Source: Ophioderma brevispina (Eukaryota > Echinodermata > Ophiuroidea > Amphilepidida > Ophiodermatidae). From it: a stretch of DNA of 64,000 nt. The position numbers and the translations under genes are program-made. Shown piece after piece: positions 22,425 through 33,469 of this stretch. Where the stretch lies: positions 1-64,000 of the forward strand of contig JAMKCH010005439.1 in assembly GCA_023653785.1 (NCBI GenBank). The letters are read 5' to 3'. Position 1 is the first letter of the stretch, and every line of letters begins with the position of its first letter. The notes beneath the pieces were generated by a model. That model did no database searches. It was not told the origin of the DNA and saw only the letters and a list, made by a program, of their open reading frames with translations.

Positions 22425-22890
22425 CAATAGACATGTTAGATGGACCAAAAACATTAGACATGTTAGATGGACCAAAAACATTAGACATGTTACATGGACC
22501 AAAATAATTAGACATGTTACATGGACCAAAAACATTAGACATGTTATGTTACATGGACCAAAAACATTAGACATGTTACATGGACCAAACACATTAGACA
22601 TGTTACATGTACCAAAAACATTAGACATGTTAGATGGACCAAAATCATTAGACATGTTACATGGACCAAAATCCTTAGACATGTTACATGGACCAAAAAC
22701 ATTAGACATGTTACATGGACCAAAAACATTAGACATGTTACATGGACCAAAAACATTAGACTTGTTACATGGACCAAAAACAATAGACATGTTACATGGA
22801 CCAAAATCATTAGACATGTTACATGGACCAAAATCATTAGACATGTTACATGGACCAACATCATTAGACATTTTACATGGACCAAGACAC
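22425..22890. repeat. 27-base minisatellite, ~17 units
   Basis: The unit is CATGTTACATGGACC followed by AAAAACATTAGA. Units differ by single substitutions, and a 5-6-base extra ATGTT piece occurs near 22545. Because 27 is a multiple of three and no unit holds a stop, long frames appear on both strands: nine-residue repeats M-L-H-G-P-K-T-L-D on plus and G-P-C-N-M-S-N-V-F on minus. The left edge grades into degenerate units (GTTAGATGGACC). These frames are not taken as genes. Confidence 0.95.
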
Positions 22891-22894
22891 ATTG

Positions 22895-23240
22895 ACCCCT
22901 TTGTGATTGTGCACTACCTCGTTAGACGACAGTCTATAGGCATTGACATTATGTCCAACAAGACAAGCAAGGAAAAGGATAAGACATGTATACAACAGGC
23001 AATCTTCGTCTTCTGTGAGATCCGGTAATATTTCCTGTCATGTAAACAACATTGTCAAAAAGTGAAATAAATTACTCGGCTTTATCAGAGATGTAACGGT
23101 TAATATGAACACTTATTCTGCTTAATAATCACTCTCAGTTTTATGTACCAGAAATGCAATGTAGGAAAATATTTAAAAAATCAGCATCGTGCGACTATCG
23201 GAGGATTCTTTGCCAAAGCAGTGGGAGCAACACTGTGAAG
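22895..23240. other. Unassigned sequence between minisatellite and transposon copies
   Basis: Nothing recognised. Confidence 0.5.
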
Positions 23241-23244
23241 ATAC

Positions 23245-24975
23245 AGATTGTCTAAAAAAAACTATACAATCAAAGATTGAATTTTTTTGCCAAAATCTTC
23301 AGTTCATCTCAACTGGAAGTTAAATGACTCTTTTTAGTAATGTTTCAGCTTTCATGAGATTTTTAGTTTGTGTAATTTGGGGGTCTTGTTCAGGAGTTAT
23401 GGCCAATTATCTGAGACACTTGGAAAACACGTTGGTCCAGTGTCGACTATCCCGATATCAACAGAGATGCCATTGAAAATCAACTTCAAGACATTCTTTA
23501 TTGAAAATTAAAGGTGCATTTCGTGATTCCAGCACCTTCTGTTTTATTCATGGTTCACTAGATATCCTTGAGAAAAGCTTATTCACTGTTTAAAAAATAA
23601 AATATTGATTAGTTCAGTGCATAATAATCTGATCTCTACAATATTCTTTTGTTTGAAAACAGTCTAACCCCACAAGATGTTACACACCTTGTACCTTTAC
23701 AAACTGTCCCAAAAAAACTATACAATCAAAGATTAATTTTTTTGGCCAAAAATTTAAGTTCATCTCAACTGGAGTTTTACTGATTTTTTTAAGGAGTGTT
23801 CCAGCTTTCATGAGATTTTTAGTTGGTGTAATTTGGGGGTCTGGTTCAGGAGTTATGGCTAATTATCTGAGACAGTTGAAAAACCTGTTGGGCCAGTTTC
23901 GGCTATCCTGATATCAACAGAGTGCCAATGAAAATCACCTTCAAGACATTCTTTGTTGGAAATTAAAATAAAAGGAGGTATAAAGTCCTGCTTTTGTGAT
24001 AAACCTAATTTATAACTTTATAATATCGCAATTGCTAATAACTACATGTAGCATTGGGGAAATTCAATTCCAACAGTCTTTGTTGGTCGGTCTCATCAGC
24101 TTTACCTTCATGTTTCTCTGCATAAGTTGGAACCATAAAACACTCTTGTTGAAAGTAAACTGAGACCGTTGAACACCAACCGTCCCCTTTCCTGCATTGC
24201 TCTTTGTTGACCACTAGTGCTTTCTTCAGTATATTCCTCCCTGGCATCGCGTAGGCAGTGGGAATAGGGGAGGGTAATTGTCCCTCCACAATAGAGCGTT
24301 GTCCACACATTTGTCCCTCACAGACTTGTATACTGTTACCATTAGTTTCAGCAGTCAAATTTCCCCCAAAGTTCCATGCTTCTATTATTGTCCCCTGAGA
24401 GTGAGTGTCCCCCCCGCCCCCCTCATTTCACCCACAATATATATTTTCGGTGCTTCACTGAAAAATAATATATTGAGTAGTTGCAAGGCATGATCATACT
24501 TACTCTGACAAACGTACAATATTCTTTGTTTTGAAAAGGGTTTTAATCCCACAATGATGCTACACGTCTTGATACCTTATAGTTTCTTGAACCATTAAGT
24601 GAAACTGCCCCAGTGGTATGTTTCCATGGGTTCAATGCCATATCTCCGCTTAGTGGGTCCATCAAATTGGATGGAATAAAGCGATGATTTAGCTTATGAT
24701 CTCGTCAACAAATAAAGTTAAATATCTGGCAAAAATGCACAGTTTATATTTTTTTATAATTTTTAGTTTTATTGTATAGTTTTTTATTGGGAAAATCCGG
24801 TGTTGTTCTTGAACCTTTAAAAGTGAAACTGGCTCAATTTGTAGTGTATATCCTTTGGGGTGCAAACAACTGACAATATCTCCGGTTAAAAGGGCCGTCA
24901 CATTGGATGAAATGAAAGTTTAATATTTTTTAATTTTTGTAGTTTGATTGTATATTGTGTTTTGGGGGACAGGCG
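23245..24975 (+). mobile_element. TGTCCCAAAAAAACTATAC transposon family, one full copy plus partial flanking copies
   Basis: The full copy runs about 23705-24794, starting TGTCCCAAAAAAACTATAC and ending with a matching inverted end (GTATAGTTTTTTATTGGGA). A partial copy of its first ~270 bases lies just upstream (23245-23520), with shared blocks CATGAGATTTTTAGTT and GTAATTTGGGGGTC. A partial copy of its last part lies at ~24800-24975. The middle (24040-24480) resembles 29590-29860 in reverse orientation. The terminal sequence is mariner-like in style. No transposase motif is recognised. Confidence 0.8.
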
Positions 24976-27325
24976 TAGACCCAAAACTTTTAAACTAAAC
25001 TCACAGCTTTGAAAACTAGAAGGATTTACCTGTAAACCTTTCTTTTCTCTTGTTTTTCTTCGCTTAATAACGAACTCTGTTTCAATTTTGGAGGCGGTGT
25101 GTCATACTTGAAAGGGATGTTTTTTATTTTCAAGCACTGGATCATACGAGCAATATTCATAATACTGCCTCTAAGTTAACTTTCCAGTGAAATTGTCTGC
25201 TATCCCATTAGAGAGACTCCCCTCTTAGGCTTTAAGCAATCTGCTTTCAAATCTAGATTAAGTCTCCCTTTATGGAACATAATAATAGTTTTTTGACGCC
25301 TTTTTAGGTGTTTTGTTTGTTTGCTTGTTTTTGTTTGGTGTGTGTGGTGATATAGAATATGTTGTGTTTCTTACTGAATTACTACTGCTCACATCTTCTT
25401 TTAATACGAAGGATCATTGATTTCAACCTTGATTTTTCTTTCTGAAAAGCCCATGTGTATATATCAGATGTTTGGGAACTTCTCACCTATTTCCGTATCT
25501 TTTCAGATTTTGGTTTTTGTGACACTTGTTTTCGTGCGCTAATGTTTAGGTTACCCGACGACGAATCTTTCTTTTCAAAAACCGATACCTGTTAAAGAAA
25601 CAACGTAATGCTTAATGAATATGTGATATGCTCACTACTATGAAATACATTCATTCAAACATTGTTCTCTTTGAAGTTGAGCTGCCAGAATGTGCGTTCA
25701 ATCTCGGTTTGGGTTAAAAGTAGCTTTACCTACGTTACCCTGTGTCATTTCACAAGCAAGAGATTAATAAACAATATTTACGAAATATGTACAACAGAGT
25801 TGATACCTTCTTTAATAAGCAACCACGCTATCATAGTGCATGTTTAACATTGTTGAGATATCCACCAAAAGGGCGTAGGTAGGTAATTTTCAGTATACCG
25901 ATGAATTTCCTTTGAAGGTTTACAAAACAAAATATTAGTGCGGGGATTAAAGCGTGTGAGTAAAACTTGAGTCAAGACTAATAAGCATGGAGTAACACAC
26001 AAATTTCCGTTTTATACTCCTTATTAAATCCGATTAAGGGGTTTGACGTGTTAGGCTCTACGCGAATAAAAATTTCCAGATTCACATATATGGTATTTAC
26101 AACGGCGCTGATTACTAAGCGAAATAAAAAATTGGTGTCACCGACTTTGTTTTTGAGCTTAAACCAAAACAAAAAGGTATGTTGTCACTTTTTAAAAACC
26201 ACGCAAGTCAATGGGAACAGTCCAAATTGACGTTTAGATCACCTACAAAATAAAAACCTCTCGAAAAATTTTGTAAATTTCTAAATATGTTTAGGTCCCT
26301 AGTCGTTCTTCAAAATTTTGAAATAAAAAATTCGGGTCACCGACTTACTTTTCTTTTCTGGCAAGACTTCCATATTTACCCCCCTCTCATATATTTCATG
26401 CAACCTCAAATTTTATTATTTAGGCTGTTTATTTGATTTTCCGTTTTTTGATCAAACAAGGCCAAAATTAAAATAAATTTTTGTATCATGTAAATGTAAC
26501 GAAGGGGGGTACATATGGCAGTCTTTCCCTTTTTCCATTACACGCCGAAAAAAACCACTGAAATTGGACCTTTTTTTCAATTTGGGCGGGCTTGTTGGGC
26601 GCAAGAAAAATCCGCCCACATTCGCAGCTGCAAAGCAGGAACACAGGTGTAGAGATGCGCGATTTTATTAAACGCAAACAAGCACACAGTTATTCGCGGT
26701 ATCATGCGCAGGATACCTTGGCAGCTCAAAACTAAAATGATTCATTTGTCCATGACTGGCTCAAACAGAATCGAAGGGTGTAACGCAGCTTTCGCGTACA
26801 CAAATCACACGTCAAACAAACCCTTAAATCTGTTGAGTAAAGCAGTTTTGAAGCCGAACTCAACGTTACGTGATAAAAGTGTTTGCCGCAGTGGAAGGAT
26901 CAGAAATTTACATAGCATTGATTCTGATATAGGCAACGTTGACGCCCCAGACAAGTACAGCACAAAATTTGCCACGATGGCGGACATGCAGATCTTATGC
27001 CAAGCTGGGGTGTCGCGGAAACGATGACTATCTATTATTTTACACCAACAAGTTATAATCAGCTTAATAAGTATTATTGTGGTGATATGATGATGCAATT
27101 TTTTCATGACGTGAAGTTGGTGAGTTTCCGAGTAACCGGACTACAGGGTGACCCAAATTAAAAACTTACCAAACTGAAAGTGTATTTTTCCACTTTTTAA
27201 TTTTGAGAATGGGTAATGAGCATCTTGTGGGCAAAAAAAAAGCTCCGGTGCCAAACATTTATGTGACTTATCATTTTTTTTTTTCTTAAATTTTTTTTCA
27301 ATGAAATATCCATGAAAAGTTTGGC
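24976..27325. other. Unassigned intergenic sequence
   Basis: A ~30-base motif containing AATAAAAAATT and GGTCACCGACTT occurs twice, near 26121 and 26319. The 107-codon frame at 26704-27027 matches nothing known to me. An ACAGGGTGACCC start near 27145 resembles a transposon end, but no partner was found. Confidence 0.45.
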
Positions 27326-27329
27326 CCCC

Positions 27330-27480
27330 TCTCCTTAAGGCACCATTTGCGCAGCCTTATAGAATTGCGTTTTATGGGTTCCTGTCAGGCTGTCGACATA
27401 TTTAATAACTCAAACTTTGTACTGAGAGGTTACAAATATCTGCTAGCTCCCATGTTAGTAGATTACTGATTCACAGCTAC
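27330..27480 (+). repeat. Dispersed repeat, copy 1 of 3
   Basis: Shares an ordered set of blocks with 31620-31770 (same strand) and 60535-60655 (opposite strand): CACCATTTGC, GGGTTCCTGTCAGGCTGT, ACATATTTAATAACTCAAAC and a CTGCTAGCTCCCA-like end. It probably belongs to an interspersed element whose full extent is not visible. Confidence 0.75.
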
Positions 27481-27484
27481 GTAC

Positions 27485-28845
27485 AACATCAAACAATAGA
27501 GTCCCTTGACAACGAGCACTATCCATTTACTGATCGGAGCCAGATATACACTGCACTATTTTTTTACTCAACCCGAATCATTTTTTACTCATTTTGATAG
27601 TTAAAAAGGCAAAGCTCTTTTTGTTGAGTAAAACGTGACGCAACAAAGTTTGAGTCGCAGTTTACTCTCCTTGTAGTAAACATTTTAATAATTAAAGACT
27701 TCAATATTTAATAATAATTTGTGATTTTTAACGCGCGAATATCACGTATTAATTGTCAAGGCGCTGTGCGCAGCCATGAAATACCGGAATACTTACAGAA
27801 AAGATTATGCCAAGAAGCTCGATTTTAGAAGAAATGGTTTGTAAAAAGTTTTCTCCGCTTTTACTCAACAGAGAAGCTGTGACCCTCTTTTAACTAACAG
27901 GGTGATGAATACAGGGTGAGTCAAAACTTAAAAATGCCAACATTTCAAAAAAGAAAAAAAGATTGAAAAGTTTAGAAATTGTTTTATACATGAAAACAAT
28001 AGCTCATTAATATCCCCTGTCATTGGTAAAAAACATCCAAAGTTTAACGTTCGCAGATTGTAGATATGGCAAATTAAAGGAAAAGCCGCCAAAAAACCAG
28101 ATTGCCCACGGTTGTACAGCAGCAAAGGCATTAAATTATGTAATTGTAAATGCTTAAACCTTTGTTTTTTCTAAAGCAAAACCATAACCTAATCCGTACC
28201 AATGTTGTTGAAAATTTATTGAACAGTAGTCAATGACAGTAGCGTACTAAGCTGAAAAGCTACCCGGTAAAGCAGGAAAGTGGAAAAGGACAAGCTGTAG
28301 AAGAAAAAGGGAGGGAAGGGAGAGGAAACGGATTGAGATGCAAAGGAAAAGGGCCAGATATAAGTGAATGTTCAAAATATTGTTACCCCAAAGTAGGCCC
28401 CTCCCCCTTCTCCATCAGATATGAAGGCGTCGGTAAAAATGTGGGTCAAAAACGGCTGTATGACACATGATTGCTTACATCCATTATTGCATTCAAAGTT
28501 TCCGGAAAAGATATGTGATCCTTTCGAACATCATTGAAATAATGCTTCAAAGTTAGGGTGTTAGAGTCGTAATTTTTATTGATTATCAGATAATGAAATT
28601 AGTTTGGACATTTTTCTTGAAATGAAGGTTTACACAATGTGTTCAAAGCAAGCAAAGAATGTCATGATGTAATGCGTAGAATCATCCAAACGGATATTGC
28701 CCATATCCACACCAGTGAGACCGTGAACAGAGTGAAAAAAAATGGGTACCTATATTTAAATTAGCATAACTCTCAATGCAAAAGTTCAAAAATCAAAAAT
28801 TCTTAGAGGTGACTAATCTTTGTTTTTATTTGATAGTCAAATATC
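27485..28845. other. Unassigned intergenic sequence
   Basis: Contains an ACAGGGTGAGTCAAAACTTA transposon-end-like start at 27911 in the same orientation as the one at 27145, and GA-rich sequence near 28270-28340. No gene is recognised. Confidence 0.45.
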
Positions 28846-28849
28846 GTTA

Positions 28850-29277
28850 GATTTGGTTACTGCTGTTTCTTGTCTACGTCAAGGACATGGTTCTGCTGTA
28901 AAGTGGTAATTGCTTCTTTATGCTGATGATTCAGCTCTGGGGGTTCGCATAAGGACGTGGTTGTCATGCAGGAGCGGCTCAGTCTGGAATTAGAGGCTGT
29001 GTGAATGACGTGGTTAATAGAATAAATTGTCTCTGCATCGTGGAAAGACTGAGTCAGTCCTGTTTGGTACCAAGCCCGTAAATTTTGAAGGCATCAGAGC
29101 CTGTGAAACATCAAAATGGGAATGAAATATATCTCCGAAATCTGAAAAAAAATATTAGGCGTTGATGTACATCAATCTTGAATGGGGGAATTACTGAAGC
29201 AAGATTTTGAAAAAAAAAGCAGCAAACTCAAGGCTAAAATTTTTTGCATAGAAAAGGGCATTTTTTAAATGTACAGA
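28850..29277 (+). pseudogene. LINE reverse transcriptase fragment, 5' part (CR1/L2-like)
   Basis: The frame reads L-L-Y-A-D-D-S-A-L (~28914-28940), the catalytic Y-A-D-D box of non-LTR retrotransposons. In order it is followed by L-S-L-E-L-E-A-V, K-L-S-L-H-R-G-K-T-E-S-V-L-F-G-T-K (~29023-29073) and, after slips, S-K-L-K and L-N-V-Q-T. The order and spacing fit CR1/L2-type elements, which reverse-transcribe their RNA at a chromosomal nick. The coding sequence stops abruptly at 29277, where the inverted-repeat transposon begins, and resumes near 30640. It is 5'-truncated and has several frame breaks. Confidence 0.82.
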
Positions 29278-30587
29278 CATGTCCCAATAAAACTATAACA
29301 ATCAAACTAAAAATTCTAAAAAAGATAAACTGTGGCATTTTTGCCAGATATTTTGACTTTATTGTTAGACAAGACCCTAAGCTAATTCCTCGCTTTTATT
29401 CCTCCAATTTGAAGGACCCTAAGCGGAGAGATTGGCAGTTGAACACAAAGGATAAAAACCAATTGGGCCAGTTTCACTTGAAGTTCAAGAAACTAAAGTT
29501 ATAAGGCGGTTGTTGGTGTGTATGCATCATTGTTAGGATTAATCTTTTAAAAAAAAGCAATATGTACCGATCAGGGTGAATGTATTATAAGGCATTGAAC
29601 AATTCAAATCATCTTATTTTTCAGTGAAGCACCAGAAATTATTATGTGATGGTGAAATGAGGACTCACTCTCAGGCCGAGGAGGACAATGATCAGGAAAT
29701 TCCAGGGACATTTGGGGAATTTGAAATGCTGAAAATAGTAACAGTCTACAGTCGGTTGCGGTCAATTGTGGACAACGCTCTAATGTGGAGGGACAATTAC
29801 CTTCCCTCTTCCACACTGCCTCCAAGGTGCCAGGGAGGAATATGATAAAGAAAAACAGTGTTCAACAAAGAGGCAATAAGAAGAAAAGGATAGTTGTTGT
29901 TACAAAGGTCTCAGTTTACTTTCTAAACTTTCTTCTACCTTTGCATTAAACTGGAGCAAAAAAGGCTTAGACACACATGAATGTTTCCAATGCTACAGTA
30001 TTTATAGCAATTTCGACCATCTAACGTTTATAAATTATGTTATATCACAAGAAGCAAGCACTTTATTAAAGAGGGGGGGGGGAGGTGGGTGTTGGGTGTG
30101 GGGAGTCGGGAGGTGTGGAAGTGGGGGGGTGTGGGTTGTTAGGGGTGAAGCGGGGAGGTTGTGGGTGGGTGGGGGGTGGGTGAGTATCTGGAATTTGGGG
30201 GGGGGGGTGTTTGTGGTTGTTGTTTTGCTGTGAAGGGGGTTTTGTGTGTTTTGTTTTTTTTTATGTTTTTTGGTTTTTTTTTTTTTTAAATTTTTTTTGG
30301 TGTGTTTGTTTGTTTTTTTTTTTTTTTTTTAATTGTCTTGGAAGGTGATTTTCAAAGGCAACTTTGTGATATCAGGCTAGCCAAAACTGCACCCAACAGG
30401 TTGTCAACTTTGTCTCAGATAATTAGCCATAACTCCCGAACCAGGCACCCCCAAATTACACCAAAACTAAAAAATCTCCTGAAAGCTGGAACACTCCTAA
30501 AAAGAATCAGTAAAACTCCAGTGAGATGAACTTAAATATTTGGGCAAAAAAATAATCTTTGATGTATCGTTTTTTTTGGGACAGTCT
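29278..30587 (-). mobile_element. TGTCCCAAAAAAACTATAC transposon family, copy inserted in the LINE
   Basis: It begins TGTCCCAATAAAACTATAAC and ends with the complement of TGTCCCAAAAAAAACGATAC. The interior matches the 23705-24794 copy in reverse order: 30345-30587 with 23705-23970, 29590-29860 with 24040-24480, and 29280-29510 with 24540-24795. Both copies share a stretch whose translation contains V-D-N-A-L-x-W-R-D-N-Y and R-C-Q-G-G-I, in corresponding orientation. That could be a coding remnant of the element, but I do not recognise it. A G-rich then T-rich tract (30070-30335) has no counterpart in the other copy. Confidence 0.8.
30070..30335. repeat. G-rich tract passing into T-rich tract
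   Basis: About 150 bases of GGGG/GGTG runs, then 100 bases dominated by T runs. It is low complexity and absent from the sister copy of the host transposon. It may be a true simple repeat or degraded consensus. Confidence 0.8.
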
Positions 30588-30639
30588 GTTATATACCAAA
30601 ATGCTCTTGGTTTCTGCCCTATCAAGGCATATGACTAGC

Positions 30640-31095
30640 CTGCGTTGTTGGTAACACCTTGGGTATACCCCTGCACTCTATAAAAAAAACAAAAAACAAA
30701 ACACCAGGCTTCAAAAACACAGAACTCAAACTTATTAGGAGTGTTTTAAATCTATCTCCAAGGTCCGATATTGGTTTTGAGGAGTTTAGCAAGTTAAACT
30801 GGCTGCATGTCAAGATCAGAGTTCAACAAAACATTGTCACTTACTATGTTTGTATATAAACGGCAATACCCTCAAGTACCTCAAGGGTTTTTATAAGTCT
30901 CCATGTTCATAAATTTCTAATAGTTCAGGCATCCTTGCCTTATTCAGCCACTATGGGTACCACGGTAAAAAGAACCTTTGGTAAAACGGTATCCGTTATG
31001 GAACTCCTCCCATCCTCAGTGCAATCTCAAGAGTGCAAAGACATCTTTAAAAGAGAAGTCAAACAACACTTTTTAAAAATTAAAAAAAAAAAAAA
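30640..31095 (+). pseudogene. LINE reverse transcriptase fragment, C-terminal part
   Basis: An open frame at 30659-30859 reads L-N-L-S-P-R-S-D-I-G-F-E-E-F, then K-L-N-W-L-H-V-K-I-R-V-Q-Q. This corresponds to the conserved W-L-P-V-x-x-R-V block after the RT domain in CR1/L2-like LINEs. A second piece (30935-31080) reads L-P-Y-S-A-T, then E-L-L-P-S-S-V-Q-S and F-K-R-E-V-K-Q-H-F-L, the usual C-terminus (W-N-x-L-P-x-x-I-x-S). It is the continuation of 28850-29277. An A-rich tail of about 22 A follows at ~31082-31105, as expected for a LINE 3' end. Confidence 0.82.
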
Positions 31096-31109
31096 AAAAA
31101 AAAATTTTA

Positions 31110-32400
31110 CTTTTTCATAACAAACAAACATTCAAAATTTTATTACTTTTTCATGTTTTTTTTTTAAATATCTGTTTCATGGCCTTATTTTTAATTGACT
31201 TCTTTTTCTTGCTGAATGATGTAGTTTAAAAAATGTAATGTCCAACACTTCTCAAATGCTTGCTAACAAAGTAGGGTACAGAAGGTCAAGTCCCCGTTTG
31301 AATGCAATGGACGTTTGACCTTTTGTGCCCCCTACCATCAGAACTAAGCATTTAGGCAGTCAAAACTAATTCCTATTTTATCTTTGGAACTCCGCCTATC
31401 CGTTGCACCATTTTTTATCCAAATCGATGCAACGTTAAAAATTTGCCCTGACAACTAAATTGACCTCTTTTATTGATTTGCTGTTTTTAGCCTATAACTC
31501 TCAAAATTTAAACTTAATATTACAAACTATACCGTTTCTGAATCTTTATGGTGAGACACATGATGTGGTATATTTTCAACATGATTGGATCAATTTAAAA
31601 ATTTACCTCTGTACAATCGTTGGCTTGGCCCCTCACCATTTGCAGCATTAAGAATCACGTTTTAGGGGTCCATGTCAGGTTGTTAACATATTTAACACTC
31701 AAACATTTGTACTTGAGATTTGTATTACAAATGTCTGCTACTGCCGGGTTATACGATCTTCATCACGACCTTGCCACAGGTTGCACAATAGGCTATGTTT
31801 TTTTCTAGGTAACCTTGATTTGCTATTCCAATCGGGGACGGGTTGGCGCCGCGTATCTTCCCTCGCCTTTCACCAATGAGTCCCGGTTGCGATCCCGGCA
31901 GGGCAGGGGCTCGGTCTCGATGGCTTTCCCCCTGCTTCTAAAATTGAGCTTCTTGGCATAAATCTGTTCTGGTATTATGGTTTTCTCTGATGTGCTGATC
32001 GCCGTTTCATGGGCTGCCGCACAGCGGCCTTGAGGCATGTTTACGTGGATATGTGGATGCAAGCTTGTCATCCTGAGCGTTGGAAAGGGGTAAATTGTTA
32101 AATGTCTCATACGAGGTTCAAAGGTGTATCTACATGTGATGTGGTCCTAAATAAAAAGGTATAGTTGGCAATATGTAGTACAATTAGCTTTAAATTGGTT
32201 CAAATTCTTCATGCGGTTGGCTAGTAATGTAAAAATAAAGGTTTTGTTTTTTTTGACTTTTGACATGGGTAGGGCCAACATGGTCTAGGGGAATCAGCAC
32301 TCTAGACTCTCTTAAATACCTTCGGGGCGATTAGCCTAAAGTAAAAATATAATTTCCTGTATAGCCATGCCCATACGAACAATTTGAAACAAATCAGATT
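31110..32400. other. Intergenic sequence with dispersed repeat copy 2
   Basis: 31620-31770 is the second copy of the repeat also seen at 27330-27480 and 60535-60655. A GC-rich patch at ~31835-31930 carries an open minus frame (31823-32110, 95 codons) without recognisable motifs. Confidence 0.55.
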
Positions 32401-32410
32401 ATTATAAATA

Positions 32411-33460
32411 CACACACTGGCCAAAAGTATTGCAACATGCAGAAAAAAACCGGTATATTCAAAAATAATTAATTTTATAATTGTACTCAGGATTTGTTTG
32501 GAACGACACTTACGTATTATTGTCAAAAGGTATGGATTTTCAACAGAGGCGGTTTCCCAAACGCAAATGGTGGCGACAAACCTCTGATTTGATTGCCATG
32601 TAAATTGCTTACAGATTTTTGGACTACACATTACGTAATTATTGTCAAAAGTTATGATTTTCAAACAGGATGCTGTTTCCCAAACTCAAATGGTGCGACA
32701 AACCTCTGATTTGATTGCCATGTTCCCTAAATATGGCGGTGTTAAAGAACTTGCCGATATGTACTCCGGGAGGGAATTAAGGCACAGAACATAAAAATGA
32801 CTGCAAAATGGCCGCTAAGTGAATTGTACGGGTTCGTTTAGCACGAAAATTGAAGTGGTTGTATGGACCGGAAATGAGATAACGTCATTTGAAGATGAGA
32901 GCACATCCATCACCGTTGGACTCATGAAATTAATGACAAGAAAGAGGTCACGTGGTAACTGGAAAACAACATTTAAGGCAACCGTTGACATTGTGCTGTT
33001 TTGTCATGCAATGTAACTCGTAATTAGACACGATTTACGTAAACCACGTGATTTATCATTCGAATTGTTTCGGAGGTCTCAGAATTTCTAGAATTTCTAT
33101 AAGACCACTGTCTTCCATTGACTTTATCTCATTTCCGGTCCACACAACAACTCCGATTTTCTCCCGTAAAATTTTGCAGTAAACCAAAACGAACCCGTAA
33201 AATTATTAAGCGGCGATTTTGAAAGCCTTTCTGTTGTTCTGTGTATGTATTCCTTCTGGATTGCAATCGTCAAGTTTTCGTTTGCAGTTCAATCAAATCA
33301 AACGTTTTTCACGCTCTCGGATTCTGGGGAATAGTATCTGTATGAAAACACAACTTGGGAAGTAATGTGGGGCCATAGAATCCATTGGTATAAATTTGAA
33401 ATCAATCTGGAGTATGAATTTCGTTCATGCATGTGCCAATACTTATATGGCCAGTGTGTG
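32411..33460. mobile_element. Inverted-repeat element with CACACACTGGCCA ends
   Basis: The left end is CACACACTGGCCAAAAGTAT. The right end is the complement of CACACACTGGCCATATAAGT, and the match continues to TATTGSCA. The length is 1050 bases, and TA precedes the left end. This end sequence resembles Tc1/mariner termini. Inside are a ~100-base direct duplication (32501-32602 and 32621-32722) and a separate nested element (32829-33197). No transposase is recognised. Confidence 0.8.
32827..33199. mobile_element. TA-flanked MITE nested in the CACACACTGGCCA element
   Basis: TA at 32827-32828 and 33198-33199 bounds ends CGGGTTCGTTT and AAACGAACCCG. The inverted match continues as GTGTGGACCGGAAATGAGAT versus GTATGGACCGGAAATGAGAT about 50 bases in. 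The terminal repeats are therefore long and imperfect. No coding sequence. Confidence 0.85.
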
Positions 33461-33469
33461 GATTTACCC

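Noticed and set aside
22425..22890. CRISPR array
   Set aside because: Units are contiguous with no unique spacers, and the window is eukaryotic in character.
22416..23028. Two ~160-codon frames on opposite strands as genes for repeat proteins
   Set aside because: Both are produced by the stop-free 27-base minisatellite. Being open on both strands is what such a repeat gives by chance.
24035..24358. 107-codon minus frame as an independent gene
   Set aside because: It lies inside a transposon copy. The sister copy at 29.6-29.9 kb keeps only part of it, so at most it is an element remnant.
31823..32110. GC-rich 95-codon minus frame as a host exon
   Set aside because: No recognisable domain and no splice-site support beyond chance. 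Retained only as a note.
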